The notes under the pieces are model-generated. The model made no database searches and was not told where the DNA came from. It saw nothing but the letters and a program-made list of their open reading frames with translations. From Xanthostigma xanthostigma (lineage: Eukaryota > Arthropoda > Insecta > Raphidioptera > Raphidiidae): a stretch of 64,000 bases of DNA. Of this stretch, positions 44,578-54,910 are shown in pieces. Both the position numbers and the translations under genes were made by a program. Every line of letters begins with the position of its first letter. Positions within the stretch are counted from its first letter, which is position 1. The stretch lies in contig OY754471.1 in the NCBI GenBank assembly GCA_963575645.1, positions 37,022,401 through 37,086,400 of the forward strand. The letters run 5' to 3'.

Positions 44578-44945
44578 TAAAAAATTCCAGCCAATTGGGC
44601 GACGGGACCATTCCAACTTCAAAATGTTGACATTTGATAATTAGTAAAATAAAGAAAATAAAATTTCTGATATCTCGTGAGGAGACGCGGGTAATGACTA
44701 GTATTCAATATATTTGGTATTCGTTGCCATGGTTACCTACATAATGTTCCACTTCATGTAAAAAATTAATCAGACAGATCTACAAAACAAAAGAGCAGCT
44801 GATTTTTTTTATTTTCAAAATATTTCCGAAACTATAAGGTTTAAAAAAATTTTTTTCAACGAAACTTTCTTGAAAAAATGAATAGAATAATAAGCCGTTA
44901 TGAAAAATATACCTTACCAGTATTATATAAAAATTATAGCATCTC
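44578..44945 (-). repeat. X-family repeat copy
   Basis: From CCAGCCAATTGGGCGACGGG through GAGACGCGGGTAATGACTAG (the Helitron-like end seen also at 25.7 kb) to AGCCGTTATGAAAAATATAC. Joined directly to a SINE fragment. Confidence 0.6.
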
Positions 44946-45060
44946 GATATTTATCTGGAATTGTTGAGGGAAACCATGGAAAACCTCAACAAGATGGCCG
45001 GTACAGGAATTACTGTTTCTCGGCGAGAGGCAGCAGGAAGAAGTTCCAGAGTTAAAAAGA
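44946..45060 (-). mobile_element. SINE fragment
   Basis: ATATTTATCTGGAATTG, CCTCAACAAGATGGCCGG and TACAGGAATTACTGTTTCTC match 57255-57320 and, inverted, 42640-42740. Confidence 0.55.
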
Positions 45061-45495
45061 AAATAAATAAATTGTTAAGACAAGTGTAAATAAATAATGA
45101 AACAGAAAATAATGTTGATAATGATAAATTTAAACTATTTAAAAACATATTTTAATTTTTTGTTTTTACATTAATTATATTTTCTCTCTAAATAAGAATT
45201 CTATTCGGATAGGACGAGGTATTTGCAATAATTCATGTTTTTAATTAATTGAACTTGCGGTGAAGTTAGCTATAGCTCCCGATCATATTTTGAAGAAAAA
45301 ACTTAATATTCATAACCCTGATAAGCCGATTGTGTACATTAAAAAGAAGCTAAACAGAACAATAAAAAAGTAGAAAAGAGAAAAAAATTTAAAACCACAA
45401 TTTCCACGCAAAGGTAAAAGATATAATGTTTTCTACGTAATATTGTTTTACGTATTTATAAATATGTGTACGTTAGGTCCGACTAAGTGAATATA
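45061..45495. other. Unassigned AT-rich DNA
   Basis: No gene or repeat recognised. Confidence 0.35.
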
Positions 45496-45933
45496 AAGCC
45501 CATTTTAGACGGAAACAATTTGACATATTTAATATTTATATTATACTAGCGGTCCGTCCCGGTTTCACCCGGGTGCGATAGATATAACTCTGCAAAATGT
45601 ATTTCGTTTGCGGCCCGGCGTCTAAACTAATCGTTTTGTGCAAATTTTACCAGATTTGCTGCTGAACTAATAGCTTTGAGCGAATTCTAACAGACGTCGC
45701 CACTTGGTGCTAAAACAGTTTTTTGTTTGCTTCTGAATTAATAGCTTTGAGAAAATGCAATGTCGTTACATGTTACTAAAACCGTTCTTTTTTAAATACC
45801 GTATAATTACAAAATGTTTAATAAAAACTATCCTAAAGCGTAAGTTGCACCACGCATTTACAACATTTCATTAATAGGTTTAGTGGTTTTGGATATTAGC
45901 GCGGCCAAAATTGTGACACGAGAATTTTATATA

Positions 45934-46803
45934 CAGGGTGAGTCAGACCACCCGTATCAGTCGGTTTTTTCGAAAACGGTTAGTCGTAGAGAGTTGTCTC
46001 AAAAATCTGTATTTTAAAAGCCCTAATGAAGAATCGAATGGTGATATTTTTTCCCCCCGGAAAGATCGGCTTCCCTGTTAGTTTGCTCCGGAATGTTCAG
46101 AACTCCTGAATTTTAAATGGCACGATAGGTCGAAAGTGGTATTGTTGAAAAGAACTTTAAAAAATAAGCAAGTTTTGTAGGACATATTTTTTTCTTACTG
46201 CCACCCCTGTTAAGTAATATTCATTTGAAATTATTAAATTAACATGTCAGAATAACAAAAAAGTTGGCACTTAAAATCTAGTTACCTAATTAAACAATGT
46301 CACAATAAGTTTTCAATAATTGCAATTGTTTTTTTTTTGTCGGAAAATACTTCCAGGTACTCATAACATATCTAGAAGAGCTCTGCAGTATTTAGAAGTA
46401 AATTGAAGACAGTTTGAACATTTGTGACATTGTTTAATTAGGTAACTAGATTTTAAATGCCAACTTTTAAAATTAAGCTTGTTATACTTACATGTTAATT
46501 TAATAATTTCAAACGAATATTACTTAACAGGGGTGGCTGTAACAAAAAAAAATGTCCTACAAAACTTGCTTATTTTTTAAAGATCTTTTCAACAATTCCA
46601 CTTTCGACCTATCGTGCCATTTAACATTCCGGAGTTCTGTACATTCCGGAGCAAACTAACAGGGAAGCCGACCTTTCCGGGGGGAAATAATATCACCATT
46701 CGATTCTTCATTAGGGCTTTTATAATACAGATTTTTGACACAACTCTCTACGACTAACCGTTTTCGAAAAAAACGACTGATACGGGTGGTCTGACTCACC
46801 CTG
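45934..46803. mobile_element. Long-arm foldback of CAGGGTG type, 870 bp
   Basis: CAGGGTGAGTCAGACCACCC at the left and its inverse at the right; the arms extend for several hundred bases through GGAAAGATCGGCTTCCCTG and GTAACTAGATTTTAAATG-type words. TATA flanks both sides. The central part has GGTACTCATAACATATCTAG. It could be a Tc1/mariner-group MITE that grew by arm extension. Confidence 0.85.
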
Positions 46804-46810
46804 TATATAT

Positions 46811-46948
46811 GTCGCCGGGATATTGTCAAATCCGTGATATTGTAATTTAACTAGTGAATTCATAATTGCACGATTGACAAAGAGTCATGATATCATAATT
46901 TCACTAAGTGAAATTATAATATCACGGGTTTGACAATATCCCTGCAAC
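46811..46948. mobile_element. Palindromic MITE, 138 bp
   Basis: GTCGCCGGGATATTGTCAAA at the left, inverse GTTGCAGGGATATTGTCAAA at the right, with GTGATATTATAATTTCACT continuing. ATAT lies on both sides. Confidence 0.8.
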
Positions 46949-46992
46949 ATATATATATAGATAGTGAGTAGACTCACTATATATTATACCTA

Positions 46993-47423
46993 CTAGTGGT
47001 CCAGTCCGGCTTCACTCGAATTTGTTAATTGCCATCGTATTGGCCACCACGTAAAGAAATTTTATTTTAACGCGATAACTCTATTTTTGAAAGGTCAAAA
47101 AATTGTTTTTTAAAGTGATAAAATTTAATAGAAAACGAATTTTTACAGGGAAGACACCTACCTGAAACGATTTTTTGCTTCTCGAAACCCATTTTCATCA
47201 ATTTGCATTAAAAAAATCGTTTGCGAGAGTAGAATTATATATATTAACGTCGTCTCTCGATATAAAAATGTAAAACCAAACTGCCTTTGAATCCCGTTAA
47301 ATAAGGCTTTTAGTAAATCGTCTGTCTCACGTACTCAGCGATCTACCGATCGCTTTGATTGGTCCAGTCGTTTTCAAAAGATTTCAGTACAAACATATCA
47401 AACAAACAAACAATAATACTGGA
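46993..47423 (-). mobile_element. Second minus-strand Helitron remnant
   Basis: In reverse the 3' end is GAGTGAAGCCGGACTGGACC then ACTAG before T. TTGTTTGTTTGTTTG near 47400 in reverse suggests the 5' region. The hairpin is decayed and the exact 5' boundary is uncertain. Confidence 0.6.
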
Positions 47424-47448
47424 AAGGTTCGCCCGTCTAAATATTGTA

Positions 47449-47905
47449 AAGGCCGCTGCACACGGGCTGGAACCACTACTAGAAACACTGCTTGTACTTC
47501 TGCTGGCCGACAAACTGGAAATGACGTCACTGCGGGCTCGCCTGCTAACTCACAAGATAGGTTTTAAAATTAGAATAGGGGCTATTTTTCTTGTTAGGTC
47601 CTGTACTTGCTCTGAGCAAAAACCAATCAGGAACCAGTATCTTGTCACGTGGGAGACAAGAACGAACGCCCACAAACCAGCATGGCGTCATTCTGCTCAG
47701 ATTCAGACAACACACACGTTTTGCTCTGTGTTTATATTTGAACTGTCACTGCGTGCGCACCAGATCTATCCACAAATCAAGCTTGAAAAGACGTCCCGTG
47801 TGAAGCGAGCACATAAAAGCAATTAAGAAAAACAGCGCTGGAAAACTAGTAGTCAAATCTAGCAAGGAATCTAGCGGCAAATTCAGCCTCGTGTGCAGCG
47901 GCCTT
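47449..47905. mobile_element. TIR element, GCTGCACACG type, 457 bp
   Basis: Ends AAGGCCGCTGCACACGGGCT and the inverse AAGGCCGCTGCACACGAGGC. Internal CGTCACTGCG and GACGTCA words. Open frames crossing it (up to 155 codons) have no domain and are shadows. A half copy lies at 31850-32049. Confidence 0.75.
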
Positions 47906-47939
47906 TATATAACAAAATGTTTGCGTCTAAAATGGGCTT

Positions 47940-48747
47940 AAGCACATGTATCTTGTGGCATCATTATGAAACAGAGAGAAACAAAGTATTCATTCGAGCA
48001 TACAGAAAGAAAATAAAATAAATAAGAACGCCGGTATGTCCTGTATGTGTGTGTGTGTGTGTAGACTTCAACAGAAAAATGTTATGAAAATAATTTTTGC
48101 ACTGAACGCTTTATTATGAGAAAACTGCAAACAGCTTTCTTTTTTTTTCTGTATAAAACCTACCTAGTAAAAAGATGAAAATATATACAAGAAAAAATAC
48201 TACTTTTTTGTTCAGGAGCGGCAACTGTCGTATTTATCCGAGTGGTTGGGAATTGTTGCCGGTGGTGCTGGCAGTTGTATAGAAAACAAAGAACGACCGA
48301 AAAACAATGCTTGTTTTCGGGCCCTTGAATTTAGAACTGAATTAGGAATATGTCAAATGATTAGTTATGATTCGATTATGATTTATGACCATAGAAAAAT
48401 TATTTTTAGTTGAGATTTAGAGATACAGAGGTGGTCAAAGTGATCACCCTCCGTTCAGCAAGTGTTTCAATTTTTCGGAACTAATTTATTCATGCTAAAA
48501 AATATAAATTTTTTTAGGGTCACTGATTTATTTTTTAGCTTATCTCGAGTTTTGATCCATAGTTTTGATTGTTAGTATTAACTACACTGAGAAAAAAGCT
48601 GTTTGGGGCAACAAAATATTTAGACCAAACAAAATTTTTTTCAGGCAAACAAATGTAGTTTAACCCGGCCTCCTTTTGGCGTAAATATAAACAGGTTAAT
48701 TTATTATTTTAAATAAATTACGAATTTAATAGATATTAGAGTATATA
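47940..48747. other. Unassigned DNA with a (GT)n tract
   Basis: A short GT microsatellite lies at about 48044-48062. No gene recognised. Confidence 0.4.
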
Positions 48748-49514
48748 CAGGGTGTCCCATTAAGAATGGGACATAGAACAACCGCAGATTCTCCAATTCA
48801 AAATAAAACGATTAAGCGAAATATGCTTAGATAAAATGTTACTCGTTTCCGAAATACGGGGTGTTGAAGTTGAAAACTGAAAAATTATTAATGTCCATAA
48901 TTTTTTTAATACACCGTATAATTTTACTCAAATCGGCACACTTGTTAAATATCATAAAATGCACCTAACAATAAAAAAATTAGTTCAGTACGCTCTACCA
49001 GTGGCGTACGGCGGGAGTAAGTAATGCTTGTACCCCTTCTAAATGTTACGCCGCTGTTTAAATTTTAATTTTGACTATAATTTTAATTTTTTTGATATTT
49101 TCTAAGTCAATAATGTACACTTGTTAGTTTGTTGTAAAGTCATTGGTTTTCGAGATATTCGCAGTTAAAGATAGATACACATGTACTTTTTATTTGTATT
49201 ATATTATTAATAATATTCATTTTTACAATTTTGTCTTAAAAAAACTGCGAATATCTCGAAAACCAATGACTTTACAACAAACTAACAAGTGTACATTATT
49301 GACTTAGAAAATATCAAAAAAATTAAAATTATAGTCAAAATTAAAATTTAGACAGCGGCGTAACATTTAGAAGGGGTACAAGCATTACTTACTCCTGCGG
49401 TACGCCACTGGTAGAGCGAGTACAATTTTATCTAAGCAAATTTCGCTTAATCGTTTTATTTTAAATTGGAGAATCTGCGGTTGTTCTATGTCCCATTCTT
49501 AATGGGACAGCCTG
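48748..49514. mobile_element. Foldback/TIR element of CAGGGTG type, 767 bp
   Basis: CAGGGTGTCCCATTAAGAAT at the left and ATTCTTAATGGGACAGCCTG at the right; TATA flanks both. The arms run most of the length (GAATATCTCGAAAACCAATG in the centre), but the right arm lacks about 150 bp present in the left (48833-48985). An inner inverted pair CAGTGGCGTACGGC / GCGGTACGCCACTG marks a second layer. Confidence 0.85.
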
Positions 49515-50137
49515 TATAAAGATTTATTACAGACAGTAAAACCATTTTTGTAAAAAAAACGTTATTTTAATGGTCTATCAAAGTGTTAAGCAAACGACAA
49601 AATAAAAATATATTTGAAAAATAGATTGAAATAAAATATTGTTTTACTCCTACTTCAAAACTTTTTTATAACTTTAAAAACGATTTTCGGGTTTAAGCCA
49701 AGGATTTACTGATTATGTGGAAATTTAGAGTTTATATCTCATTTTGTTTCAAAGCTAAAAGACGGACGAACGGACAACTGTAAAGTTCCGTTAGATCCTA
49801 CAGTGCGAAACCCTAAAAAAATATTTTTATTTTATTAGCCACTGCTATGATGGTCTTACGTTTTTGGTAATAATAAAAACCACGAAAATATAAAACTGAT
49901 TTCCAGTGAATGGAATCCTTTAGAACTTTTTCTCTTATGAAATCAAAGAGTTTTAATTATTATTATTTAATACTTGAAAATTGATTTTAATTCTCGCTGA
50001 GACCGCCTTCACGCTTTTGAATTTTAAAACAAAACTGACTTTTATCGATTTTTAAACATGCGATATTTCACCTTTGACGTAATTGTGCAATTAATTATAA
50101 TTTGTTACACAATTAAAATTCGGTCTGAGATGGGCTT
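49515..50137. other. Unassigned AT-rich DNA
   Basis: No feature. Confidence 0.4.
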
Positions 50138-50214
50138 AGGCCTAGTTTATATGAGAGGCGTTCAACGCGCGTTGGACTAACGCGCGTTGAACGCCTCTCA
50201 TATAAACTAGGCCT
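50138..50214. mobile_element. 77-bp perfect palindrome, minimal mobile element
   Basis: Two 36-bp arms, AGGCCTAGTTTATATGAGAG plus GCGTTCAACGCGCGTT and the exact inverse, enclose only GGACT. The ends match the TIRs of the 161-bp element at 39855-40015, so this is probably an extreme deletion form of it. Confidence 0.85.
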
Positions 50215-51576
50215 GACTAATACTTTTATTATTTACACTATAATTTGTAAATAAAACGTGACGTTTAGTCCAAATAGATTACATTATCCAACCACAAATA
50301 TGTGTCTCAAATAGATTTTTTATAAACATGAAACGCTGACATTTGATTGTATCTTTATCATAATAAGTTATCATTAACGCTTTATGGAATTTTTATCACT
50401 GATATCAACTATTGAAGAATATATTTTTCAGCTTTACAAAACATGTAGTTAGATGTTTACTTTGAGAAGCCATGTTTAAAAGTTATAAACATATCGTAAT
50501 AAACAAGAAACATCACTTAAAAATCAGAAATCTTAAAAGAATCTATATTTTTGTTACTGTAATGATATAATGTGAAGTATTTTTTTAATTTTAATTTTCA
50601 ACGTACATTTATTTTTATGTTCACCGAGCCAATTCATGCTTTCATTGAAAGAAAAATAAAATTAAAACTTACAAAACACCTTTTCACTTTTAGTTTAAAT
50701 ACTCTTTTTTTGAAACTGTATAATTTAATATCACTATAAGTTAAAAATGAAAAGCTGTTTTGTATGTTTAATGTTTATTTTACTTTTTCTTAGCATAGAT
50801 GCTTATAATATTATCTATTTCAAAGTTAACGTTTTGAATACCTTTTCGTTGAAAACCTTATTATTCTCTGGACACTGTATGCACGTTACCCGACAAACAA
50901 TGATCTAGTAAGTTGTCCATATTGTCTGTGACAGCCAAGCGACAATTAAATTATTGCAATCCTCTAAATTCAGCTCTACTCATTGTCTATTCAATGAGCT
51001 GGTAACAAGGAATAAAGTTTGTTTAATGTAGGTATCAGGTCACTAAGTAATCTAGGGCAACGAAGAGGCAAGTAGCCTTGCTAGACAAGGGGCCTCTGCG
51101 AAATTTATTGAACCAGTAGCAATTTGTGGGATTACTTATACAAATACTCAACAGACTGTTAAAAGTTGGACCGGCAATCAGCATTTCGGGAGGGGGTTGA
51201 ACCCCCAAACCCCCCCTTGCCTACGACCTTGCTTCAATTATACTGCAACCACGAATGTTTTTGGTGTTATTGCGATCGCTTTTTTGGTTACATATTCGGC
51301 AATGAATGATTTCTCTTCAATCCTTTTAAATCACAGTGAGAATTCAACAAATGTACGTTAAAAATACAACGATACTTATGGTACATTGCTTACACCTGAA
51401 GTGGTGATTTAATAATGTATTCAATAAATTCCTGGAACGAGGCCAACCAATATTTTCTTGATATTGAATGTCGTTCGTAATTCCTATATTAAACGTACAT
51501 TGATTTCATTCATTTGAATAAATATAAGTATCTAATAGGTTTTTCAAAGAACTTCGTAAAGCGAATTTATAATTTA
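50215..51576. other. Unassigned AT-rich DNA
   Basis: No gene. A GGGGGTTGAACCCCCAAACC phrase at about 51190 resembles subterminal sequence of insect DNA transposons, but no partner end was seen. Confidence 0.4.
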
Positions 51577-52393
51577 CTAGCCGCTACCCGCGGCTACGCC
51601 CGCGATTGAGATGGAAATCGACTTTTGACATGCATATCAGGGGTTGAGGTATTGCACATATTTTGACAAACAATTTTATTTTTTTTTAATAAAAAGTATC
51701 CTATGTTACTTCTAATACCTTCAAGAGTGTATGTGCAAAGTTTCATGATGATCGGTTAAGTAGTTTTTGCGTGAAAGCGTAACAAACAAACTTACATTCG
51801 CATTTATAATATTTCGTTTTCATAAAATTTGTAAGTCCGGTCCTGTCGGGCCGATTTTAATGAAATTTTAATAGCACATTTTAATCATTACTAAAGGGTT
51901 AAATTTCAATTTTGAAACGATTCGGAGAAATTTTTCGGTATTTTTGGGCCCAAAAAATGTTTTCAACCCTTTCTTATTTTTCGTAAAAAATTTTTATTTT
52001 TTTTTAATAAAAAGTATCCTATGTTACTTCTAATACCTTCAAGAGTGTATGTGCAAAGTTTCATGATGATCGGTTAAGTAGTTTTTGCGTGAAAGCGTAA
52101 CAAACAAACTTACATTCGCATTTATAATATTAACTAGCCGCTACCCGCGGCTACGCCCGCGATTGAGATGGAAATCGACTTTTGACATGCATATCAGGGG
52201 TTGAGGTATTGCACATATTTTGACAAACAATTTTCTTATTTTTCGTAAAAAATTTTTATTTTTTTTTAATAAAAAGTATCCTATGTTACTTCTAATACCT
52301 TCAAGAGTGTATGTGCAAAGTTTCATGATGATCGGTTAAGTAGTTTTTGCGTGAAAGCGTAACAAACAAACTTACATTCGCATTTATAATATT
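51577..52393 (-). mobile_element. Cluster of Helitron copies in tandem
   Basis: On the minus strand, copy 1 (51577-51810) and copy 3 (52134-52393) each end in a CCGC-GGGTA-GCGG hairpin plus CTAG and T. Each starts near AATATTATAAATGCGAATGT. Copy 2 (51981-52132) lacks the 3' half. Between copies 1 and 2 lies 51821-51975, sequence shared with 28511-28660. The copies are nearly identical, so the duplication is recent. Confidence 0.8.
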
Positions 52394-52638
52394 AATATGA
52401 TATTAAATTATTAAAGTCATTTATTTAAAATGTAGATAGGTAAAGTTTAATGATACTAGTAGACAGTATATCTAGTTGCCCAATTGAACTTATTGCTCGA
52501 CATTGTATTTAAGACGAGGATCAATGAGATTTAATAGTCACGTGAATCATAATATACACTTGCCAAGAGAAAACTTAGCCCCTTCTTAGCTCCAATTTCT
52601 TTTTTCGGTATCAAACTTGACCCTTTTTGTATATATAT
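52394..52638. other. Unassigned AT-rich DNA
   Basis: No feature. Confidence 0.35.
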
Positions 52639-53170
52639 TGTAACAAAACTGTTGTTTATTGGTGACAAAGATATTTATTTACAGAAAGAAACGTTAAGAA
52701 AAACAAACTAAAAAGTACTTCTCTAATAATAATGGAACATGAAATAATAAAATAAATAATGAAAAACAAATGAATTCTAAAACAACTGTAACAACACTAA
52801 ACTACTATGAACACTGGTACACAGAATATTTATATATCACAGATGTCTATTAGTTGTCTCCATATTTATTTAGAACACATATTTTTTTATGTAACGCTCT
52901 GTTCATTGACACTGACTTTAGACTGACTGACTTGCTCTCCACGCTAGCGCTGTTTATATAAGTTCTTAGCCGCGTTCTCGAGCAATCTTCGGCATTCTAG
53001 AAGCTTCGGCATTCTAGAAGCTTCGGCATTCTTCCAAGCGGTTACGTTAAAAATTAGTGTAACAATACGCGCATTGTTGCCTATTCGGTTCCGACAACAA
53101 TGCAAGTATTGTTGTCTACGCGGCTCTGACAATCATACACTGCCGCCGCCTCCAGTGGCGTCTCGTTACA
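52639..53170 (-). mobile_element. Solo LTR, Ty3/gypsy type, 532 bp
   Basis: Minus strand begins TGTAACGAGACGCC and ends CAACAGTTTTGTTACA. The 4-bp ATAT on both sides (52635-52638 and 53171-53174) is the target duplication. In order it has ACAATGCGCGTATTGT palindromes, heat-shock-element-like motifs (52987-53033), a TATA box (52953-52960) and an AGTCAGTCAGTC initiator-like stretch. Two AATAAA signals lie near the 3' end (about 52655 and 52678). No internal region remains, as expected after LTR-LTR recombination. It looks structurally whole as an LTR; a second, older relative is at 18888-19247. Confidence 0.82.
52987..53033 (-). promoter_or_regulatory. Heat-shock-element-like motifs in the LTR
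   Basis: GAAGCTTCTAGAAT occurs twice in tandem, with GAA, TTC and GAA at the exact 5-bp phasing of HSF sites, plus flanking GAAG and CTTC half-sites. It lies 30-75 bp upstream of the LTR TATA box in LTR orientation. Confidence 0.55.
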
Positions 53171-53531
53171 ATATTTATGTTTTTAGTGGGATAACATATT
53201 ATATCAACAGACGATTAAAAAAAACATCAAATATCGCGAGAAAATTGGGTATACACAGAAAAAGTATAGGCTTGTTATATACTTATATGTATAATTTTAA
53301 AATTGTCTGTATTTAAATCAGTGTAAATATGAAAGCAAAAAACTAATTTATTTTATAACAAAGACTAGATAATATAACAGATATTTATAAAATGGAAATT
53401 GAATAAAACTGTGTAAGCGAGATGAAAAACACCAGTGAATAATATATTGTGTCGCGGTAAATAGTGTTCATTCCAGTACACTGTACATTAAGGGTCGGCT
53501 TAAGCCAAATTGTTAATTCCTAACTCTAAAC
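53171..53531. other. Unassigned AT-rich DNA
   Basis: No feature. Confidence 0.35.
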
Positions 53532-53792
53532 CAGTGATGTCAAGATACGGCGCGCGGGCCGCATCCGGCCCTCAAGCCATCTCAATACGACCCGCGACCA
53601 GGATTTTGGACGGCATTCGATGCCACTACGTATTTTTAAAATTGCTAATTTACCCTTTTTATTGCCTTTATATAACAATCGATTTAAACTAAATAAATAA
53701 TGATTTTAATTTAGTATAGGTATGTGTTTTAGTTTTTAATTTAGAGTCAGGCCCGCTAACACGCCCTTTAGAAAAAAAGTCTGACACCCCTG
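53532..53792. mobile_element. Non-autonomous hAT element, 261 bp
   Basis: Ends CAGTGATGTCAAGA and TCTGACACCCCTG; flanks CTCTAAAC (53524-53531) and CTCTAAAA (53793-53800), seven of eight. GCGGGCCGCATCCGGCCC near the left and GGCCCGC near the right are typical hAT subterminal words. Confidence 0.87.
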
Positions 53793-53800
53793 CTCTAAAA

Positions 53801-54140
53801 GACCGCGCACACTTGTCAAGCATAAAGTTGCGCAACCACCACATCACAAATCTGCAACCTGCACGATGTCGCACACTAGACCAGCATAAACCAGCACAAA
53901 CCAGCAAATTTTAGGGGGGTAGACATTTTTTTTTTCAGTGCAAATTAATTAATGAAAATGATACCCCAGTAGTGCACTAGATTGAGTCAGCACGGTTAGA
54001 CAGAAATTACAGGCGACCAACTGACGATCGTTGCTGGTTGCTGGTCTAATATGGACTACTCTGTTAAATAACATGATAAAATTATACGGGATACAAGGCT
54101 AAAACATTAAAACAATTTTTATTCACTAGAACATTATTTA
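53801..54140. other. Unassigned DNA with ACCAGCA repeats
   Basis: A short run of ACCAGCATAAACCAGCACAA-type repeats at 53880-53910; otherwise nothing. Confidence 0.35.
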
Positions 54141-54184
54141 TTGGTCTACGTTTCGGCAGTATTTCTTGTCTTCTTCAGGACCAA
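54141..54184 (-). ncRNA. Hammerhead-ribozyme-like motif
   Basis: Minus strand: stem I TTGGTC (54179-54184) pairs fully with GACCAA (54141-54146). CTGAAGA lies at 54172-54178, stem II GACA/TGCC (one mismatch), GAAA at 54151-54154, then CGTA with cleavage expected after the A. Same architecture as 21563-21605 but with an unrelated stem I sequence. Confidence 0.55.
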
Positions 54185-54511
54185 AAAAATCTGTGAAAAG
54201 TCACAAAATTAAAAACATGAAATAATTTAAAATCATTATTGTCAAATTAAATTTAATTATTTTGTTTTTAATTTTGTGACTAATGTAGCCATGACGTGCC
54301 GACAAGCAACCAAAGAAATTTAGTTGTCAAAAAAAGAAATCAAACGTAGATAAAAATAGTTGGCAAAACCAAAAGTGCACATCCCGCAAGTTTTCCACTG
54401 TACATATTATAATGAAAAAAAATTGAGAAAATAGTTTAAAAAAAAAAACAATTAAAAAAATAGAAAAAAAAATAAAAATAAAATGGAATAGAAAAAAAAA
54501 ATATTATTACT
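54185..54511. other. Unassigned AT-rich DNA
   Basis: A-rich runs, possibly the tail of the tRNA-derived unit at 54512. Confidence 0.35.
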
Positions 54512-54586
54512 TGGTGTCAGCGGGAATCGAACTCGGCACCTTGCTATTACTGGACTACGCGTTTAACCACTCGGCTATTCTGATAT
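54512..54586 (-). tRNA. tRNA-Leu/Ser-type-like pseudogene
   Basis: Minus strand contains TAGCCGAGTGGTTAAACGCG, a type-II-like A box/D arm, and GAGTTCGATTCCCGCTGACA, a B box and 3' acceptor strand pairing with ATCAG at the start. The anticodon region (GTAGTCCAGTAATAGCAAGG) does not fold normally. T-rich runs follow. Likely a tRNA pseudogene or SINE head. Confidence 0.55.
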
Positions 54587-54854
54587 CCCAGCTTGCGTTG
54601 TTATTATGGTATAGAAGTGGAGCAGTTATTCTACGTAATACACTACATTACAATAACAGTAATAGATATTTTTTTGTTTTTTTAAGGTTTTTTATTTTAA
54701 CTATTAGCTGTCAAAAATAATAAAATAAAACTGTTTATAAAAATTAAACTACTGAACACATTTATGTGAATTTAAATAGGGTTCTGGTCTGATAGTAAAC
54801 AAAGTGAATAAAATATAACCCAAGGCAATCCGACCAAAATTGCGATCTGTAGAG

Positions 54855-54910
54855 TCGTGACGTACGTACATACGTACATACGTACATCCGTACATACGTA
54901 CATACGTACA
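54855..54910. repeat. (ACGTACAT)n-type microsatellite
   Basis: Repeats of CGTACATA and CGTACATC produce the open frame that translates as repeated VRMYG.. blocks; not a gene. Confidence 0.9.

Larger units (their letters stand above)
45546..46961 (-). mobile_element. Non-autonomous Helitron with two MITEs in its 5' tip
   Basis: The minus-strand 3' end is CACCCGGGTGAAACCGGGAC followed by GGACCGCTAG and T. The 5' end, once the MITEs 45934-46803 and 46811-46948 are set aside, reads TCTATATATA...AAAATTCTCGTGTCAC after an A, a standard Helitron start. The interior shares the CTATTAGTTCAG repeats with 1684-2006. Confidence 0.8.
45496..47939. mobile_element. Outer TIR element holding a nest of five insertions
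   Basis: AAGCCCATTTTAGACGGAAA at the left and TTTGCGTCTAAAATGGGCTT at the right are inverted copies, alignable for about 35 bp. Almost everything between is other mobile DNA listed separately. The outer element is the oldest layer and was probably a few hundred base pairs long. Confidence 0.6.

Noticed and set aside
47359-47826. 155-codon open frame
   Set aside because: It crosses the boundary between a Helitron remnant and a TIR element and shows no domain.
51577-52393. RTE-type LINE 3' tails
   Set aside because: I first read these as LINE tails, but in reverse each has a hairpin plus CTAG and T, which fits Helitrons better.
18888-53170. A full LTR retrotransposon between the two LTR copies
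   Set aside because: Both are minus-oriented, but they are 34 kb apart, differ strongly in sequence, and no internal genes lie between them; the 53-kb copy has its own 4-bp duplication.
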